This document shows, one piece after another, positions 1 to 12,149 of a stretch of DNA of 64,000 bases. The notes beneath the pieces are model-generated. The model saw nothing but the letters and a program-made list of their open reading frames with translations. It did no database searches and was not told where the DNA came from. The DNA lies in contig VXIS01000031.1 of NCBI GenBank assembly GCA_008704415.1, forward strand, positions 1-64,000, written 5' to 3'. Source of the stretch: Sphaerosporella brunnea (taxonomy: Eukaryota > Ascomycota > Pezizomycetes > Pezizales > Pyronemataceae). The position numbers were made by a program, and so were the translations under genes. Within the stretch, counting starts at the first letter, position 1. Every line of letters begins with the position of its first letter.

Positions 1-1841
1 CGTGTAAACAAGTAGCAGACTGCGTTACAGCATGAGAGCAATACCATCGCATCCGTGTCGCGATTGAGACACGGAATAGCCTTCGTCTTGGTAATAGAAA
101 CCGCATCTCAGAGAACGAACCCTCTCTGCCACGATGAAGTTCCGATAGGAGTTTTGTTCTCAGGACGCGTCCACCACCTACCTATAAGCACAGCACGCAG
201 CCACGCGCTGGTTTGTCAACCTTCATAGCTTTGACAGCGGCGTCTTGGGATTGATCGAAACCGTTGACTAGTGCTGTTTTCATCAATGCTCCCGTCGTTC
301 ATCCTTATATTATTACCCCGTGAAAGTAGAATGTCTTGCAAAACAACCAACACGGCTTATTTGCAGCAATGCTTATGTGCCGACTTTGTGCTAAGTAACC
401 TACATCTCCGCGCCTACCCCGTTCTTTCTGCCCTGCCGCGTCCTTACGACATAGCAGATGGCACTCCGTGGGCTAGCTCTCACAACTGTGATAAGAGTAC
501 TGATTCCAAGCTTCGTTATTATATAACTCGCGGTACTGTACTCGCCATGTCGCACCTACAGCATCGGTTTGACAGCAGTATCTTTTTGTCACTGCCCCAC
601 TACTGTGCCGCACAAGAGAAGCGGACATCATATCCACTGCTCGCGAAATACTAACAATTCTTGCTAGGTAAGATATTGGATTCAGCGTTGTCCAGCACAT
701 TTCTGGTGTGTCTGCAAGGCTTACTTCTGGAGCAGGTGGTAACATACTCGCCGTTGAGAACCAACAGAACGCCCTTCCCTGGCATGCCCAGTGAACTCAT
801 TCATTACTCTCCCAATGCAGTAGCGGTGGGGTACTGCGCTCCGGCGAAAGCATAAAGTAACTACTTTGCACGCCGCTGCGGTCCACCACCGCGGCGCGGC
901 CAGCTCTGATGTTGCTTCGCAGGCGATGACACGGAAGCGACTGTACCGTTACAGCAGGTTGAGTGGTGAAAATGCAAACCTGGTATAGCGCCACGATGTC
1001 CTAGGACTTCTTTATTGCAGTTGCCTCCAAGACCGAGGCGTTTTGATGTCGCCTTTACTGTAGGTGGGGTGAGAGTTTATGGGATAAGTGAAAACCTCGA
1101 GTATCCCATTGCCATTTGAAACTGCAACATAAGGTAGAACTCTCGAAAGCAATCATGGCAGTCCCTGCGACCGTCTAACTGCGATCCAGGACCCCTCGTA
1201 ATGTTGAAATCATCCAGCCCTCCCTGCGGGCGTGGCAATGCTTTCGCACAAAGCTCGCCCCCGGTTCGATTGAAAACGCCAATCGCTCCGATGTACGGGT
1301 TCGAACTTGATAACCACAGACCGACGGCGTTTTTGGCATTGATCACGGCTTCCCAGTCGTTCTGTCCTGTCTTGAACAACATAAATAGCTCTCCTACTTT
1401 CAACACACCAGACTTTGTGTTATCGTGTATGAGACTCTAGAGTGTTACAGAAGGCGCGGTAGGAATTGTGTGTACTATAGATGATCAGAAAGAACGCAGG
1501 CATATAGCATGCACCGCATGATCGAAGAATCAGCGCAGTGGATTCATAAACCTTCGGCAGGTCGTCCACAAGCTCAGGTGCGTACTCTACGTCATCGGTA
1601 CAGGTGCCTCATCAAACACAGCCATCTGTGGCCTGTGTTGGTCCCCCCGGCCGCTTGTTGTTTTTGCTTTGGCGGCATCGCTCGTGGGCATCCTGCACGT
1701 CGGGCAAACATCTGTGTAGCTTAGTCGCCGAAACAATGCCACCGTCACGTTCTGACATGCCCTTTGATCATCTAATCCAGTCGTCTATCCCGTGTTATTT
1801 GCTTTTGCTTCTCACCGCCACGTCACATCCTCTATTGCCCC
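1..1841. other. intergenic region with no supported gene
   Basis: No reading frame here carries a recognisable domain. A minus-strand frame at 1077-1406 (109 codons) has a mixed, protein-like composition, but it lacks an ATG in context, splice signals and any family I recognise. The last few hundred bases are presumably the promoter and 5' leader of the gene starting at 1842. Confidence 0.5.
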
Positions 1842-3630
1842 ATGGAACAAGTGCTGATGCCCTCTGAAGATGCGCCGCCGGCGGATGCGTCCTTGCTCAA
1901 GAAACACTCCGAGTTCATAGCCGTCACCACCGACAATTTCACCTATCCCTCCATACGCGTTTTCTTCCGGGCACATCCCAAAGCTGCCCTGCTACCTAAG
2001 AATATCCCCCTCGTGGTCTTTGTCCATGGTATGTGCGCGTCATGTTGGGGCGGTTCGGTCCGATGTATTGATGCGGGTCGATCCGATAGGGCTTGGTGGT
2101 CAGATACAGCAGTTCCAGCACATGATAGATTACTTTGTAGGAGCCCACCCAGTACTCACTTTCCCTGAGTGGTGTTAGAAGCTTACTGGCTCAGGTGCAT
2201 TTCGCGCATGTTCTTGCGATCGATCTTCCAGGATGCGGCGCATCGGAATTTGCGCCGAAGGACTGGGAGGCGTACACCACACCCGCCCTCTGTTCACTCA
2301 TCGCGAACATAGTCGAACGGTACCGAACGGAAGGTCGAAAGGTGGTCTTGGTCGGCCATTCTATGGGCTGCGCATTGGAGGCTATGTTAGTGACGAAGGG
2401 TGGCTTGATGGAGGAAATCTGTGTTGGCTTTGTCGCGATATGCCCGAAAGCAACCATGACGGAGAAGGAGGCCAAGTCCTTGGCCACAGCTGTCAATTTG
2501 CCCGAATTCGCCTTCAACCTGTTCCGGCTCTACGATCGACGAGGAGGCGTCAATTCAAAGTCGGTAACGCGATTCGTGGGAAAGAAGGCCTCAGATGACG
2601 TCAGGAAGGCCCAGTTGCGATACAACGAAGAGTCGCGGACGCCGGTGTGGCGGAGAATGGTAACAGGCCTCAAGCTACCGACGAAGCAACAGTGGCTGGC
2701 GATCAAGGTTCCCATCCTACTGCTGGGGGCTACAGAGGACAAGGTTACCACAGTTGCTGAGGTCGACATGGTACATTCGTGGTTCGATCCGACCAAGAAA
2801 CCCGAGTCTATCGTCAGCGACGACTCGGGACGTACTGAGGACACCAGTGACCGGCCTACCGCTGTCGTCAAGAAGTGCGTTATCCCCGACGCTGGCCACG
2901 GCGTTATGTACGAATCACCAAACGTGGTAAATGGATTGGTCGGCGAGTTTCTCTCCAAGCATGTGGACGAAGTTCTTTCGCTCGGATGGCAGCTTCTTTA
3001 CCTCAAGGAAGACAAATGGCTTCTCAAGAACCTAGAGAAGTGGAATCGAATCCAGTCGGTATCCCCGCGAATCGTCAAGAAAGTACCAGGCGGAAAGCTA
3101 GCCCTTTCGCCCTTCAGGGGGATGAAGACACTACGGCAAAACGATCCTAACGGACATAATCCGATCGAGTTTTGCAAAAAGTGGACAGACGTTAAAGACA
3201 TCATCGACATCTCGCATGAGACGCCGCCATATGATCCCACCACTTTCAGTGGCGACGTCCGGTACCACAAATGTAAATTCTACCCTTCATCCTGTGTATT
3301 TCCTTATCTAACCTTTTCTATTTAGATCCCACGGTCTCTAAGATTCCGCCAACTCTCGACGAGGTTGCCGGTTTCATCAAACTGGTGGACTCGATCCGCA
3401 AGGCAAGGGATTACGATGAGAACAGCCTCATCGCATGCCACTGCCACTACGGATTCAACAGAACCGGTTTCTTCATTTGCACTTATCTGATCGAGAGGCT
3501 CGGATTCAGTGTGCAAGAGGCCATCGAGGCATTCAAAGAGGCACGTCCACCAGGAATTCGTCACCCGCATTTTATCAACGAGCTATACGAACGGTACTGC
3601 CTCGGATTGCTGAGGGCGCCGACTTTTTAG
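1842..3630 (+). CDS. alpha/beta-hydrolase fused to dual-specificity phosphatase
   Basis: Four exons (1842-2028, 2090-2151, 2195-3272, 3326-3630) give 543 aa. The N-terminal two thirds is an alpha/beta-hydrolase: an oxyanion-type strand ending VVFVHG near residue 60, a nucleophile elbow GHSMGC near 136-141, a candidate acid in the GATEDK stretch near 263 and a candidate His in PDAGHG near 314. The C-terminal 120 or so residues form a cysteine phosphatase domain with the CX5R signature (CHYGFNRTG) at about 482-488, where Cys and Arg are present, preceded by a DISHETPPYDP strand typical of dual-specificity/capping-type phosphatases. Both active sites look intact. Splicing restores the GLGGQIQQF segment after the first intron and joins RYHK to PTVSKIPP at the third. 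No signal peptide is visible, so it is probably intracellular. The substrates cannot be read from the sequence. The ATG at 1842 is the first in frame. Confidence 0.88.
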
Positions 3631-4773
3631 TCTGAGGTTTCTTTGTGCTTGTTTTACAGGTTGCCGGTTTAGGGTCTGTTTTGCTTCTAGGAATCTGAAT
3701 TCTTAATCATTTGCCAGTCATCTCGATAACTGCATGGGGCTTTTTGGTCTTGTGTTTCTTTCTTGCTGGGCGTTTTTTTTTTTTTTTTTTTTTTTAATTT
3801 TTTTTATTTCCCCTTCATCTTTCAGTTCTTGTGCTTTCGTTTCCTCTTTGTTTGGGATTCTATTTATTCATTTTTATTTGCGTGGGTGTTTACTGGGCGC
3901 TGTTTGATGCTAACGATTTGGTTGGATGGTGTATTTACTACTTCGGCTTTTGCTTCGTTCGGGCGCTTTGCATATTAGACGTGCCGCATTGTTGAGCTGA
4001 GTTTTTGTTTTGTATCTTGATGGGTTCTTATAACAACACTCTTTTAGTCTGGGAGATGAGGTCGGGTGATGCATATTTCGGTGTAATGCGATGAATATGC
4101 GTCGGTGTGCATGTGAGGGCGGGGGGTTTGCACTGAAGCGTGGAAGTCTTTGCCGGCGGTGTACTCTCACGGTCAGTCCCGTCCGGTTATGGGTGTGCCC
4201 ACAATTCCTCCCCTTCACCCGTGAATTAGATGTAACTATCACCAGCTGGCTCGGGAACGCTGTTTGCATGTGAATGAAAGTCGACGCTCAAATATGCATA
4301 TGATCGAATAGGTAATTCGAAATCCATAGAAGTTCTTCCCGTTGTCAACTGCAATCTGTCCACCGCGCTTCCCCCCTTTCGCATGAGATGAGAGGCTCCG
4401 TCGCATCCCAACATCCCCGGGAATTACTATCATAGAGAACAACCCCAGATCCAACCAACCAACCCATCCCGAGTCCCACCAGATCTCCCTTTCCTTTTTC
4501 TCATTTCTTTGTGCCCCGAACGACGACTTCAATTCTTCCAAATCTACTCTAATATCTCCGCTCCTTTCCTATTCCTAATTGACACTTCTAGACCGCTTCA
4601 ATCAACAAAACACAGCATCCACCGACTTCACTTGTCATCATTGGCGGAAATGCTGAACATTAGGAGCCATTGACCTCAACTGCTCTTGCGCCCCTCGAAA
4701 GCAAATACCAAGAGTTCTCGCAGACAGATCGCTACAGCGGCTGGGCTGAGAGAGCACTCAAACAACACACAAT
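3631..4773. other. intergenic region, shared 3' and 5' flanks
   Basis: A T-rich 3' flank of the hydrolase-phosphatase gene includes a 23-base T run at 3773-3795. Pyrimidine-rich DNA at about 4440-4610 is probably the promoter and leader of the gene starting at 4774. No gene is supported here. Confidence 0.5.
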
Positions 4774-6846
4774 ATGTCGGATTCGGAGCAGACGTCGCTC
4801 CCCAATCGGCGACTGAGCCTTCGGAACTCCCGCCTGAGCGTCTCGTCGCTCTCCTTCACTGGCGGTGGCGCAGCCTCGGCACATCATCGAAAGCGCTCCT
4901 CGTCCGGCGGCATCTCGCCATTTCGAAAGAAGATTGCGGATTCCGAAGCAGCCGATGAAGACGAGCGCGATTGGGAGGACGAGGTCTCACCGGACAGTGA
5001 AAAAACCGGTCGCCGCGCCAGAGAGCGCGCTGCCTCCCCGCCCACGTCGTCGCCGTATCTTTATGCGCCCACTACGTATCACCGCCGCGGGCGTTCCACA
5101 GACGGAAACCAGAAATACATCGACTACCTCGAGCGGCAGGTAGAGGACCTCACGAATCAGTTGCAGGGGTATACATCCGCCACTTCGAATACTAGTCATG
5201 CGGCCAAGATGAGGCAGTTACGGGCGGAGAATAGGACGTTGGCTCACGAGCTTGCGGAGTGGGAGGCAGACTTTGAAAGGAGGGTGCGTGATGAAGTGCA
5301 GAATAATTTGGTCATTGACGAGAGCCTTCGCGCTGCAGTGGCAGAGCTGGAGGGCAGATTGGAGGATAGGGAGCATTCGCTGAGGATGGCTAATATGGAG
5401 GTTAAAACCCTCCGCAGGAAATGCGAGCAGTTGGGGAGTATCCAGGAGGAGAACAAGAACCTCATACTGAGGATTGAGACGTTGACGGATCTGCTGGCCG
5501 ACTCTTCGAGGACGATACAGCGCCGGACAGTTTCGGCCCAGAACACTTCTAGGCCTCCTACAGCGACAAACCCGAAGCGAGTCAGCAGCCTGCCAGGTTC
5601 TGCGCAAACAACGGAAGGGGGGGAAACCGTGGAGCAAGGGAGGACGAGGAAGGATAGCAGAGGTTCATCCTACAAGGGCGTGGAAGACTATGGCATTACA
5701 GATCCAATCGACCTGTTAGATGCGCCGCCTTCTCCCGCGCTCTCGCAAGCTTCGTACTCTTCTGGCCAACTACGACGATCCTTCGCCAATGGCCCTCCGC
5801 TCTCACCCATTCCAGTCCCTACATCACCTAATAATATTAGAACCAGAAGACTGCGGCGACTCCCAGAGGGCTCTCCGGTATCGAAAACTCTGATATTCCC
5901 TTCTGCAGAAGCTGAATCTATATCTCGGCCCATGTCCTCGCACTCCGATTCTGGCATTGGCGAATCCCAACGCCCCAGCTTCGAAAACATTGGTCGGAGC
6001 CTTACGTATCCAAACCCGAACCGTAATTCTCTTTTCGCCGAGCTGGCGCGGGCGGTCAGCGATAGCGAAGACTCTGAGACGGAAGAAACCACGCAGGCGG
6101 GGGATAACAACACCGAGAAAGAAGACTATATGACTCTCGCCTCGAGTGTACCCAACAGTCCACACACCAAAGCACTCGACCTCCCGCTCCCAATCCCCCA
6201 GATAGAAGAACCCGAGCCAGAAGAGCCCTCTTCGCCGGAATCCGACGCATTCGACTTCGTCGCGGATGCAATCACAAACCCCACCCCGCTGATCGTAAAG
6301 GTTCTCAGCACCGCCTGCGACGGCATCGCGTCCCCAACGCGCACTCTGGGCGCCGCAAAGCGGAAGGCAATCGACATGGTCGGCAACGTCGTGGGCCGGG
6401 GCGTAGACCGCGTCTCACAGCGTCGGACGCAGGTGCTCGCCGCGTCAAAAACGCAACGATCCAGACGGACAACAATGATCTACTCAGAGCCGCCACCGCC
6501 ATCCTTCCGGAGCCAGAAGCTGCGCACGATCGCCCCATCGGCTACCGCCATCTGCAAAGAGTGCGGCGCACCTCGGCGCGTCGTTAGCAACGGCAGCGTC
6601 AAGAGATCCGTCGGCGGCCTGAGGAAACGCTCTGGAAGCGTGGTACAGCCGGTGATCGAAGACGGGATAGACGTCATTTGGCTGTGGGTTAGGTTCATTA
6701 TCGCTGTGGTTGTGGCGCTGGGCGTGGCGGTTAAAGATGGCCCCCCGAATGCGGTGGTTATGGTTGATGATGGCGAGGGGATTGATCATGTTAGGGAGGA
6801 GGAGAGGGAGCTGGCGTTAAAGAGGTTGGAGGGAAAGGTTAGGTAG
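4774..6846 (+). CDS. coiled-coil protein with C-terminal membrane segment
   Basis: A single uninterrupted 690-aa frame from an ATG in good context (ACAATATGTC). Residues 1-110 are Ser/Arg-rich and disordered. Residues about 114-247 are a coiled coil starting at YLERQVEDLTNQL. The middle (250-500) is low-complexity with repeated SP/TP sites. Near 593 there is a CxxC pair (ICKECGAPRR). A hydrophobic stretch at about 634-653 (VIWLWVRFIIAVVVALGVAV) is followed by a short acidic and basic tail, giving tail-anchored topology with most of the protein cytosolic. I do not recognise a named family. The layout is compatible with a membrane tether, for example at the nuclear envelope, ER or spindle pole, but that is inference from architecture only. 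It converges on KAP120. Confidence 0.85.
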   Translation: MSDSEQTSLPNRRLSLRNSRLSVSSLSFTGGGAASAHHRKRSSSGGISPFRKKIADSEAADEDERDWEDEVSPDSEKTGRRARERAASPPTSSPYLYAPTTYHRRGRSTDGNQKYIDYLERQVEDLTNQLQGYTSATSNTSHAAKMRQLRAENRTLAHELAEWEADFERRVRDEVQNNLVIDESLRAAVAELEGRLEDREHSLRMANMEVKTLRRKCEQLGSIQEENKNLILRIETLTDLLADSSRTIQRRTVSAQNTSRPPTATNPKRVSSLPGSAQTTEGGETVEQGRTRKDSRGSSYKGVEDYGITDPIDLLDAPPSPALSQASYSSGQLRRSFANGPPLSPIPVPTSPNNIRTRRLRRLPEGSPVSKTLIFPSAEAESISRPMSSHSDSGIGESQRPSFENIGRSLTYPNPNRNSLFAELARAVSDSEDSETEETTQAGDNNTEKEDYMTLASSVPNSPHTKALDLPLPIPQIEEPEPEEPSSPESDAFDFVADAITNPTPLIVKVLSTACDGIASPTRTLGAAKRKAIDMVGNVVGRGVDRVSQRRTQVLAASKTQRSRRTTMIYSEPPPPSFRSQKLRTIAPSATAICKECGAPRRVVSNGSVKRSVGGLRKRSGSVVQPVIEDGIDVIWLWVRFIIAVVVALGVAVKDGPPNAVVMVDDGEGIDHVREEERELALKRLEGKVR

Positions 6847-8014
6847 GTGAAGCCATACTTTGTAGGAGGGGGCTGTCTTTTGTAAATATCGACCTCGCTT
6901 TTTCTTATGAGCTCATGTCACACGCACATTACTGTGCTGCTGCTACCGTTTTTTGCTTTGTTTGTTACTCAGTCTCACTCACACACTCACTCACTTATAG
7001 CACACCATAGCATGCCCATTCTTTTTTTTTTTTTTTTTTTTTTTGATTGTTTGTTTGGAGATGGCGGTTTTTGGTGCACGGTTGATTAATTGTATTATAG
7101 TTATGTTGGAGGGGGAGGGGGGATTATATATAAGTTGGTTTGGGGGGGGGAGTTAATTCCTATGTATTCAACTCATTGCGTACATATCACGGAGCTCCCC
7201 AACCCACCGACTGGATCGGTGTGGCAAACGAGAGTGCTCAAGAACAAACAACATTAACCTGGACCGCATTGTCGAATCTGTATCTCCTCGCTCTCCCGCT
7301 CGACACGATACGACGCCGACGCCGAGGACTGGATGGATCGGATCCCACTACTCTAGATATCACTCGCTCCTGCTCTCGCAGTTTTGTCGAAAGTGCCCAA
7401 TACGAATACGTTACACCAAAGAGTTATATAATGAACGGTAGTCATATTGGGCACTTTCCACACACTGCGAGGGATAGCTGAGCCCCCCCCCCCCCCTCCT
7501 CGTCTCCTCAATCCTCAACAACCACGCAGCAACCCATGTACTTCTTGGTCCAAGAAGGCGGGGGCGGGGGCGGGGGCAGTTCAGAGCCAACGGTATCGCC
7601 AACCCACAACCCCCGATGAAGATACTTTCTATGCATCATATCATCGCTCTAGCCGGGTCGTGACAAAGACTCGTTGATATAACATGTTAACAAAGCCCCC
7701 CTTTTTTCGATCACCAGGGAAGCGAAGTGTAATGGTGTACCGGGAACGTTGTCAGCTTCACCACATATCGCTCGACGTGGCAATGTTATGGTGTCGATGA
7801 TCGTCTGCACAGCACAGTATTTGCGTAGGCGCGGACATTGAGAGTATCACCAGCAGCAGGACATTGTATCTACAGCTTTAAGCAAGCCTGGCTCTAGCTC
7901 AAGAAAGAAAGCAAGATCCCCGAAAGCGAAAAAAAAGGGGAAAAAAGGACAAAAAATAAAAAAAAACTCCAATGTATGCGAAATACCACCCCCCCCCCCC
8001 CCCAAACACACTCA
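6847..8014. other. intergenic region between convergent genes
   Basis: This holds the 3' flanks of two convergent genes. It contains a 23-base T run (7022-7044), runs of C near 7485-7498 and 7988-8003, G-rich tracts near 7112-7150 and a stem-loop listed separately. No reading frame here is supported as a gene. Confidence 0.5.
7375..7475. repeat. imperfect inverted repeat (stem-loop) between convergent genes
   Basis: The left arm (about 7375-7412) contains CTCGCAGT and then GAAAGTGCCCAATA. The right arm (about 7434-7475) is its imperfect reverse complement, ending GGGCACTTTCC then ACTGCGAG. The loop is about 20 bases and AT-rich (near 7413-7433). It may be a transcription end hairpin for the two convergent genes or a small relict element. 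Confidence 0.6.
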
Positions 8015-11000
8015 TCATGCAAGTTTCAGCTTCGCAAATTCCGCCAAAACATCGTGATCGACATTAACGAGCCAATTTTCGGCAAACACCCGCCCACCAC
8101 CGTTCTCGTTCTGCGCCTTCTCGAGCTGGTGCTTGATGAGCTGAGACGCATCGACGGTGTGTACGGGATCCGTCTCGGTCAACTGGATCCGTCTGGTCCT
8201 CTCTGGTGTCTCTGGCCCCGTGTACGTCTCCTCTTCGTCGGCGTTAGATTTCCAGTAGACAAGTGAGCTACATAGTCAGTTTCTCCTCTATTCTCTGCTA
8301 CAGGGATGGAAGGACATACTCGTTCTGGCCATCCTCATCTCTCAGTTCATTGACCACGTCCGTCCAGACAATCATCAAATCCTGGAGCCGTTCAAGGATC
8401 CACTTCTGATTGGTCTCAAGGAGCATCGTGAGAGCAAAGCAGTTGAGTTTGCGTTGGCTAGGATGCCCCATGTTCAGGAACTGACCCTCCGTTAGAACGT
8501 ATTCCTCGGCCTCAGTGAAGAACCGATAAAGCTTGAGCGAGGTTCTTACGTGACCAAACCATTCCTCCAGGAGCCATGTCATAAATTCTTCCGCGGTCTG
8601 TCCAGTCCTCTCAGCGACCATGCGAACAACCTCCGTAAACCATGCCGTGTTTGCGAGCACGATCCGCGCCAACAAAGAAAAGTAATCCGTAACCATGACT
8701 GCATGCGGGGGGTGCTTCCTATGCGGCCCCGTCGTGAGGTTGGCTTCGTAACTCTCTCTGAGCGTCGCGAATATCTTGATCAAAAACTCGCTGCTGACCA
8801 GCTCCATGCCTACGACGTTCAGTGCTGCATCCCCGCCCATCTGCTTGGCCGCACGGATCAAAACTTCCACAATTTTGGTGATGATACCAGTGGTCTCCGG
8901 CTTTAGCGTACCCAAGAGCATGGCAAACGAGGAGAACAGTTGTACGCGGTAGCTCTCAATGATCTCTCGCGGTGCGAGAAGGACGTAACTGTCAACAATC
9001 TCAAGAACTCTCCGCAGCGTCGACGAGGCGAGTTCCATGCAGGAGATTAGGTAGGGGAAGAGCTCTAGGAGTTCCGGTGATGCCGGCGCGGGGGTGGCTC
9101 TAACGGTGGCTTCCCAAAGTTCAAGAGCGTCCTCCAGAAGGTAAACTTGCATACCCTACTTGCAATCAGCAGAATCCCAACTCGGTAAAGAACGCAAACT
9201 AACCGATCCAGGCTCGACGGAGAACCGGATCAAAGGAATGACCATATTGTGATACTGCACGCTATTGCCTTTCATAGCACTGACAAGCTTGGTAAGTATC
9301 GAAAGAATTGCCTGCTTGAACAAGTGCTCATCTCCGGTCTGCTCCCACAGCGGCGGCAGGATGCGAACGATCCGTTCAGCATAAGTCGAGACCCTGTGCT
9401 CGAGCCTGTCAACAATCACACCAATCACGTCGAGCAGCCCCATTCGCGTCTCGGTCTGCTCAGCCTCTTCGATCAGCGCCATCAACTTGTTGAAGATGTC
9501 ATCGACAAAAGGCAAGAAAGACTCAAGCCTGAAGTCCCACTCATCAATGCAACGCTTCATATTGTGGGCCGCTGTCAGGCGGACGACGAGATCATTGAGT
9601 GCATCCTCACGGTTCAAAAGATGCTGCATGATTTTATACAATGTAGGTCGTGATTCTACTGAGATCTTAACGGAAACCCACTGTCCAATCATGATGGCCA
9701 CCCTTCTTCGGATGATGTTGTATCCAGGCTGCGCCACCTGGATTTCATTTATCAGCGTTTCCTGCAAGAACTGGTCGAAGTTGAGGTGCTGGTGAAGCGT
9801 GCTTGCTGCCAGTCCAATGGAAGTGTATACGGCATCCTTGACGAGGATGTCATCCTTCGCAATCGTTTGAATGGAGTTGAAAACGCCCATCAATGGCTGG
9901 GCCAGAACTTCCTTATAGTTGACCACGAGGTCGTTGAATAGCTTCTCCGCGCATGGTCGGATCATGAATTCATAACTCTCTACTGCGTTCTCCCAAGACT
10001 CATTCCAGCCCTCGGGGTCTTCGCTCCATCCTTCGAGATCCGATTGCCTTAGAATGAAGTATTTGGTAACCAGAACTTCCATGCAATGGGTGACAGTTTG
10101 AGGCGTGAAGAGCTGTTCGCGGAACAGCGTTGTGGCGGTCTTTATTTCCTCCTTCTCGACTTTGTGGCGGTCTGGAACGGGCCAGTTAATACAATGCGAA
10201 AATGGAATGTATGTAGTTTACCTACACTTGAACGTAGCCGTGGGATTGTAGATCATCTTGATAGCTCCCCGGAACAGCAGCATGCCCTGCAAAGCCACCT
10301 TCTCACGGAACTTGCTTCTCTCCTGTTTAGTTTCATCCTCGACGATTCCACCATTAGAGGCGCCATTAATGCCCATGACGGTGTTCTTGCTCTGTTCCGC
10401 CAGCACTTCTCCGTGCACGACGACAACCTCCCAGTATCTCCCCATGAGGTCCAACGTACCTGGCAACAACGCAAACGCCGCCTGGTGGTTCTGTATGACG
10501 TCCAAAAACACCTTTCCAATATTGATAACATGTTTCCTCAACAACTGGTTGATCTCTGGTGTGGCTACAACATCATTCTCAGCGTTGAAAAATCCCCATA
10601 CATGGTCCCCCAGCAGCGTCCAAGCCTGGTTAACCTCCGGCGCCCGGTTTGGGGACTCGTAACCAGCGACAATCAAGCGGCGCATGATCCTGAGAGCCAA
10701 CAACGAGATCGCCATCATCTGCTGTGCCAGCTCCGTCTGAACCTGCTGTTGGCTCACCAATCCCTGCCATAGCTGCACATGCCGCACGTAGACGTCGCCG
10801 AGCACCTTCAAGATCTCCGGTGTGATAGACTGCAGGTTACCCTTAGTCCTGGTCAGACGACCCGTCGCAAGCTCTTTCACCACATGCAGCAAAATCGACA
10901 AGCTCCTAGTCAACCGCAGCGTGGCCTGCTCGTCCGTGCCAGCGCTCGTCGCGGTAGCATCGGATGCTTGTCGGATTATCGCGGTGATGTCGGTGAAAAC

Positions 11001-11515
11001 CTTAGGCCAGTCGAGCGGGTACTCTAACCGTACAACTTTCCCCACGATCACAGCGTTCTGTACTGCCAGCTGCGGATGCGGCTCGTCGATAGAACTGCTA
11101 AGGAGGCGCGCACGGATGTTCTGCTTCTCTGCTTTCATCATCGCGCTGGAAAGGAGGGGAAAGCTTGTCAGCACCGTAGTAAAAACGAAAGGGTGGAAGA
11201 GGGAGGGAGCGGGTTACTTCGGGGATGCTTTTCTCCAATACTTGTCGACACCCTGCTTCAGGGTGATGATGGCAATCCAACGTAGCTCCACAGGTAGCGA
11301 ACGCTCGAGAAAAGCATCCTAGCAAACAGCACCCGTCAGCTCATGCAGTGCGCACAGGACAAGACGCGAACCTGCAGCAATGTCCAATAGCCCGTTTGCT
11401 TCTCCCACTCCTTGAGTTGTGCGGAAGCCTGCTGCACGAGATCTTGGGACTGCGAGCTTGCGGCGTGGAGAGCCTCGAGGAGGAACTGGTGATTGAGGGG
11501 TACGGGATCACCCAT
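8015..11515 (-). CDS. KAP120: importin beta-family karyopherin Kap120 (importin-11 type)
   Basis: Six exons on the minus strand (11515-11372, 11318-11218, 11145-10226, 10171-9204, 9155-8320, 8267-8015) give 1073 aa with continuous frame, the usual Kap120 length. The N-terminal importin-beta segment includes QLKEWEKQTGYW and then LPVELRWIAIITLKQGVDKYW, the region that contacts Ran. The middle has the CMEVLVTKYFILRQSDLEGW block and the C-terminus ends with NWLVNVDHDVLAEF, both typical of Kap120/IPO11. The role in yeast is nuclear import of ribosome-assembly factors and other cargo through HEAT repeats, with release by Ran-GTP. The last exon is needed to restore the conserved C-terminus, because reading through the last intron would stop after DEDGQNE. 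The ATG at 11515 starts MGDPVPLNHQFLLEAL. Confidence 0.95.
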
Positions 11516-12149
11516 GTTGTGGTGAAGGAGGTGAAGGAGGTTTGATTTGAAGGTTCGGTGGTTGTGAGGTGGGTGGTGCGTGTTTGAAGAGTTGAATACG
11601 AATATGACCGAGGAGGGCAGGGCGGGAAAGGCGCTAGTTGGTGGGGTTGGGTTTGGCGGCTACTTGCACTTAGGATTGGCTATACCGATCTCATAAGATC
11701 CTGATCAACAGATATCACCAAGAGGATAGAATGTGTTTCGGGACTCTAGTTGTGCGGTGCTATTCATCTTTTTATCGAGTCAATCACCCATATGTATTAT
11801 GATACAACATACACTTTCATACTCTACGCCTTGCCCCTGCTTCAAGCAAGCTCATTGCAGCACGGCATCTTCCTTCTTCCACGTTGAGATGTGAGGCTGA
11901 ATTGACAAAAACTGGGTATGGGGTCATTCGCAAGCACTCTTCATCGACACCCTCTTTTCTCGTAGAAATCCCAGGTAAAGTACAAACTTACACAGTTCGC
12001 AGCAAGAGGTATAAGATACGAATTAAGCTCAACAATACAAAGTAAAGAGAAAAGAGAAAAAAAATAAACGAAGAATCCCAAAAACATCAATCCTCCATTC
12101 CAATTCACCCCACAAAACCCCCCCCCCCCCGCTACAGTTACCCTTTTCC
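11516..12149. other. intergenic region between KAP120 start and PEX2 end
   Basis: This is the upstream flank of KAP120 and the 3' flank of PEX2. An A-rich stretch with a C run at about 12119-12130 lies just beyond the PEX2 stop. No gene is supported. Confidence 0.5.

Noticed and set aside
1077..1406. Minus-strand frame of 109 codons with protein-like composition
   Set aside because: No ATG in context, no splice pattern and no recognisable family; kept only as a note.
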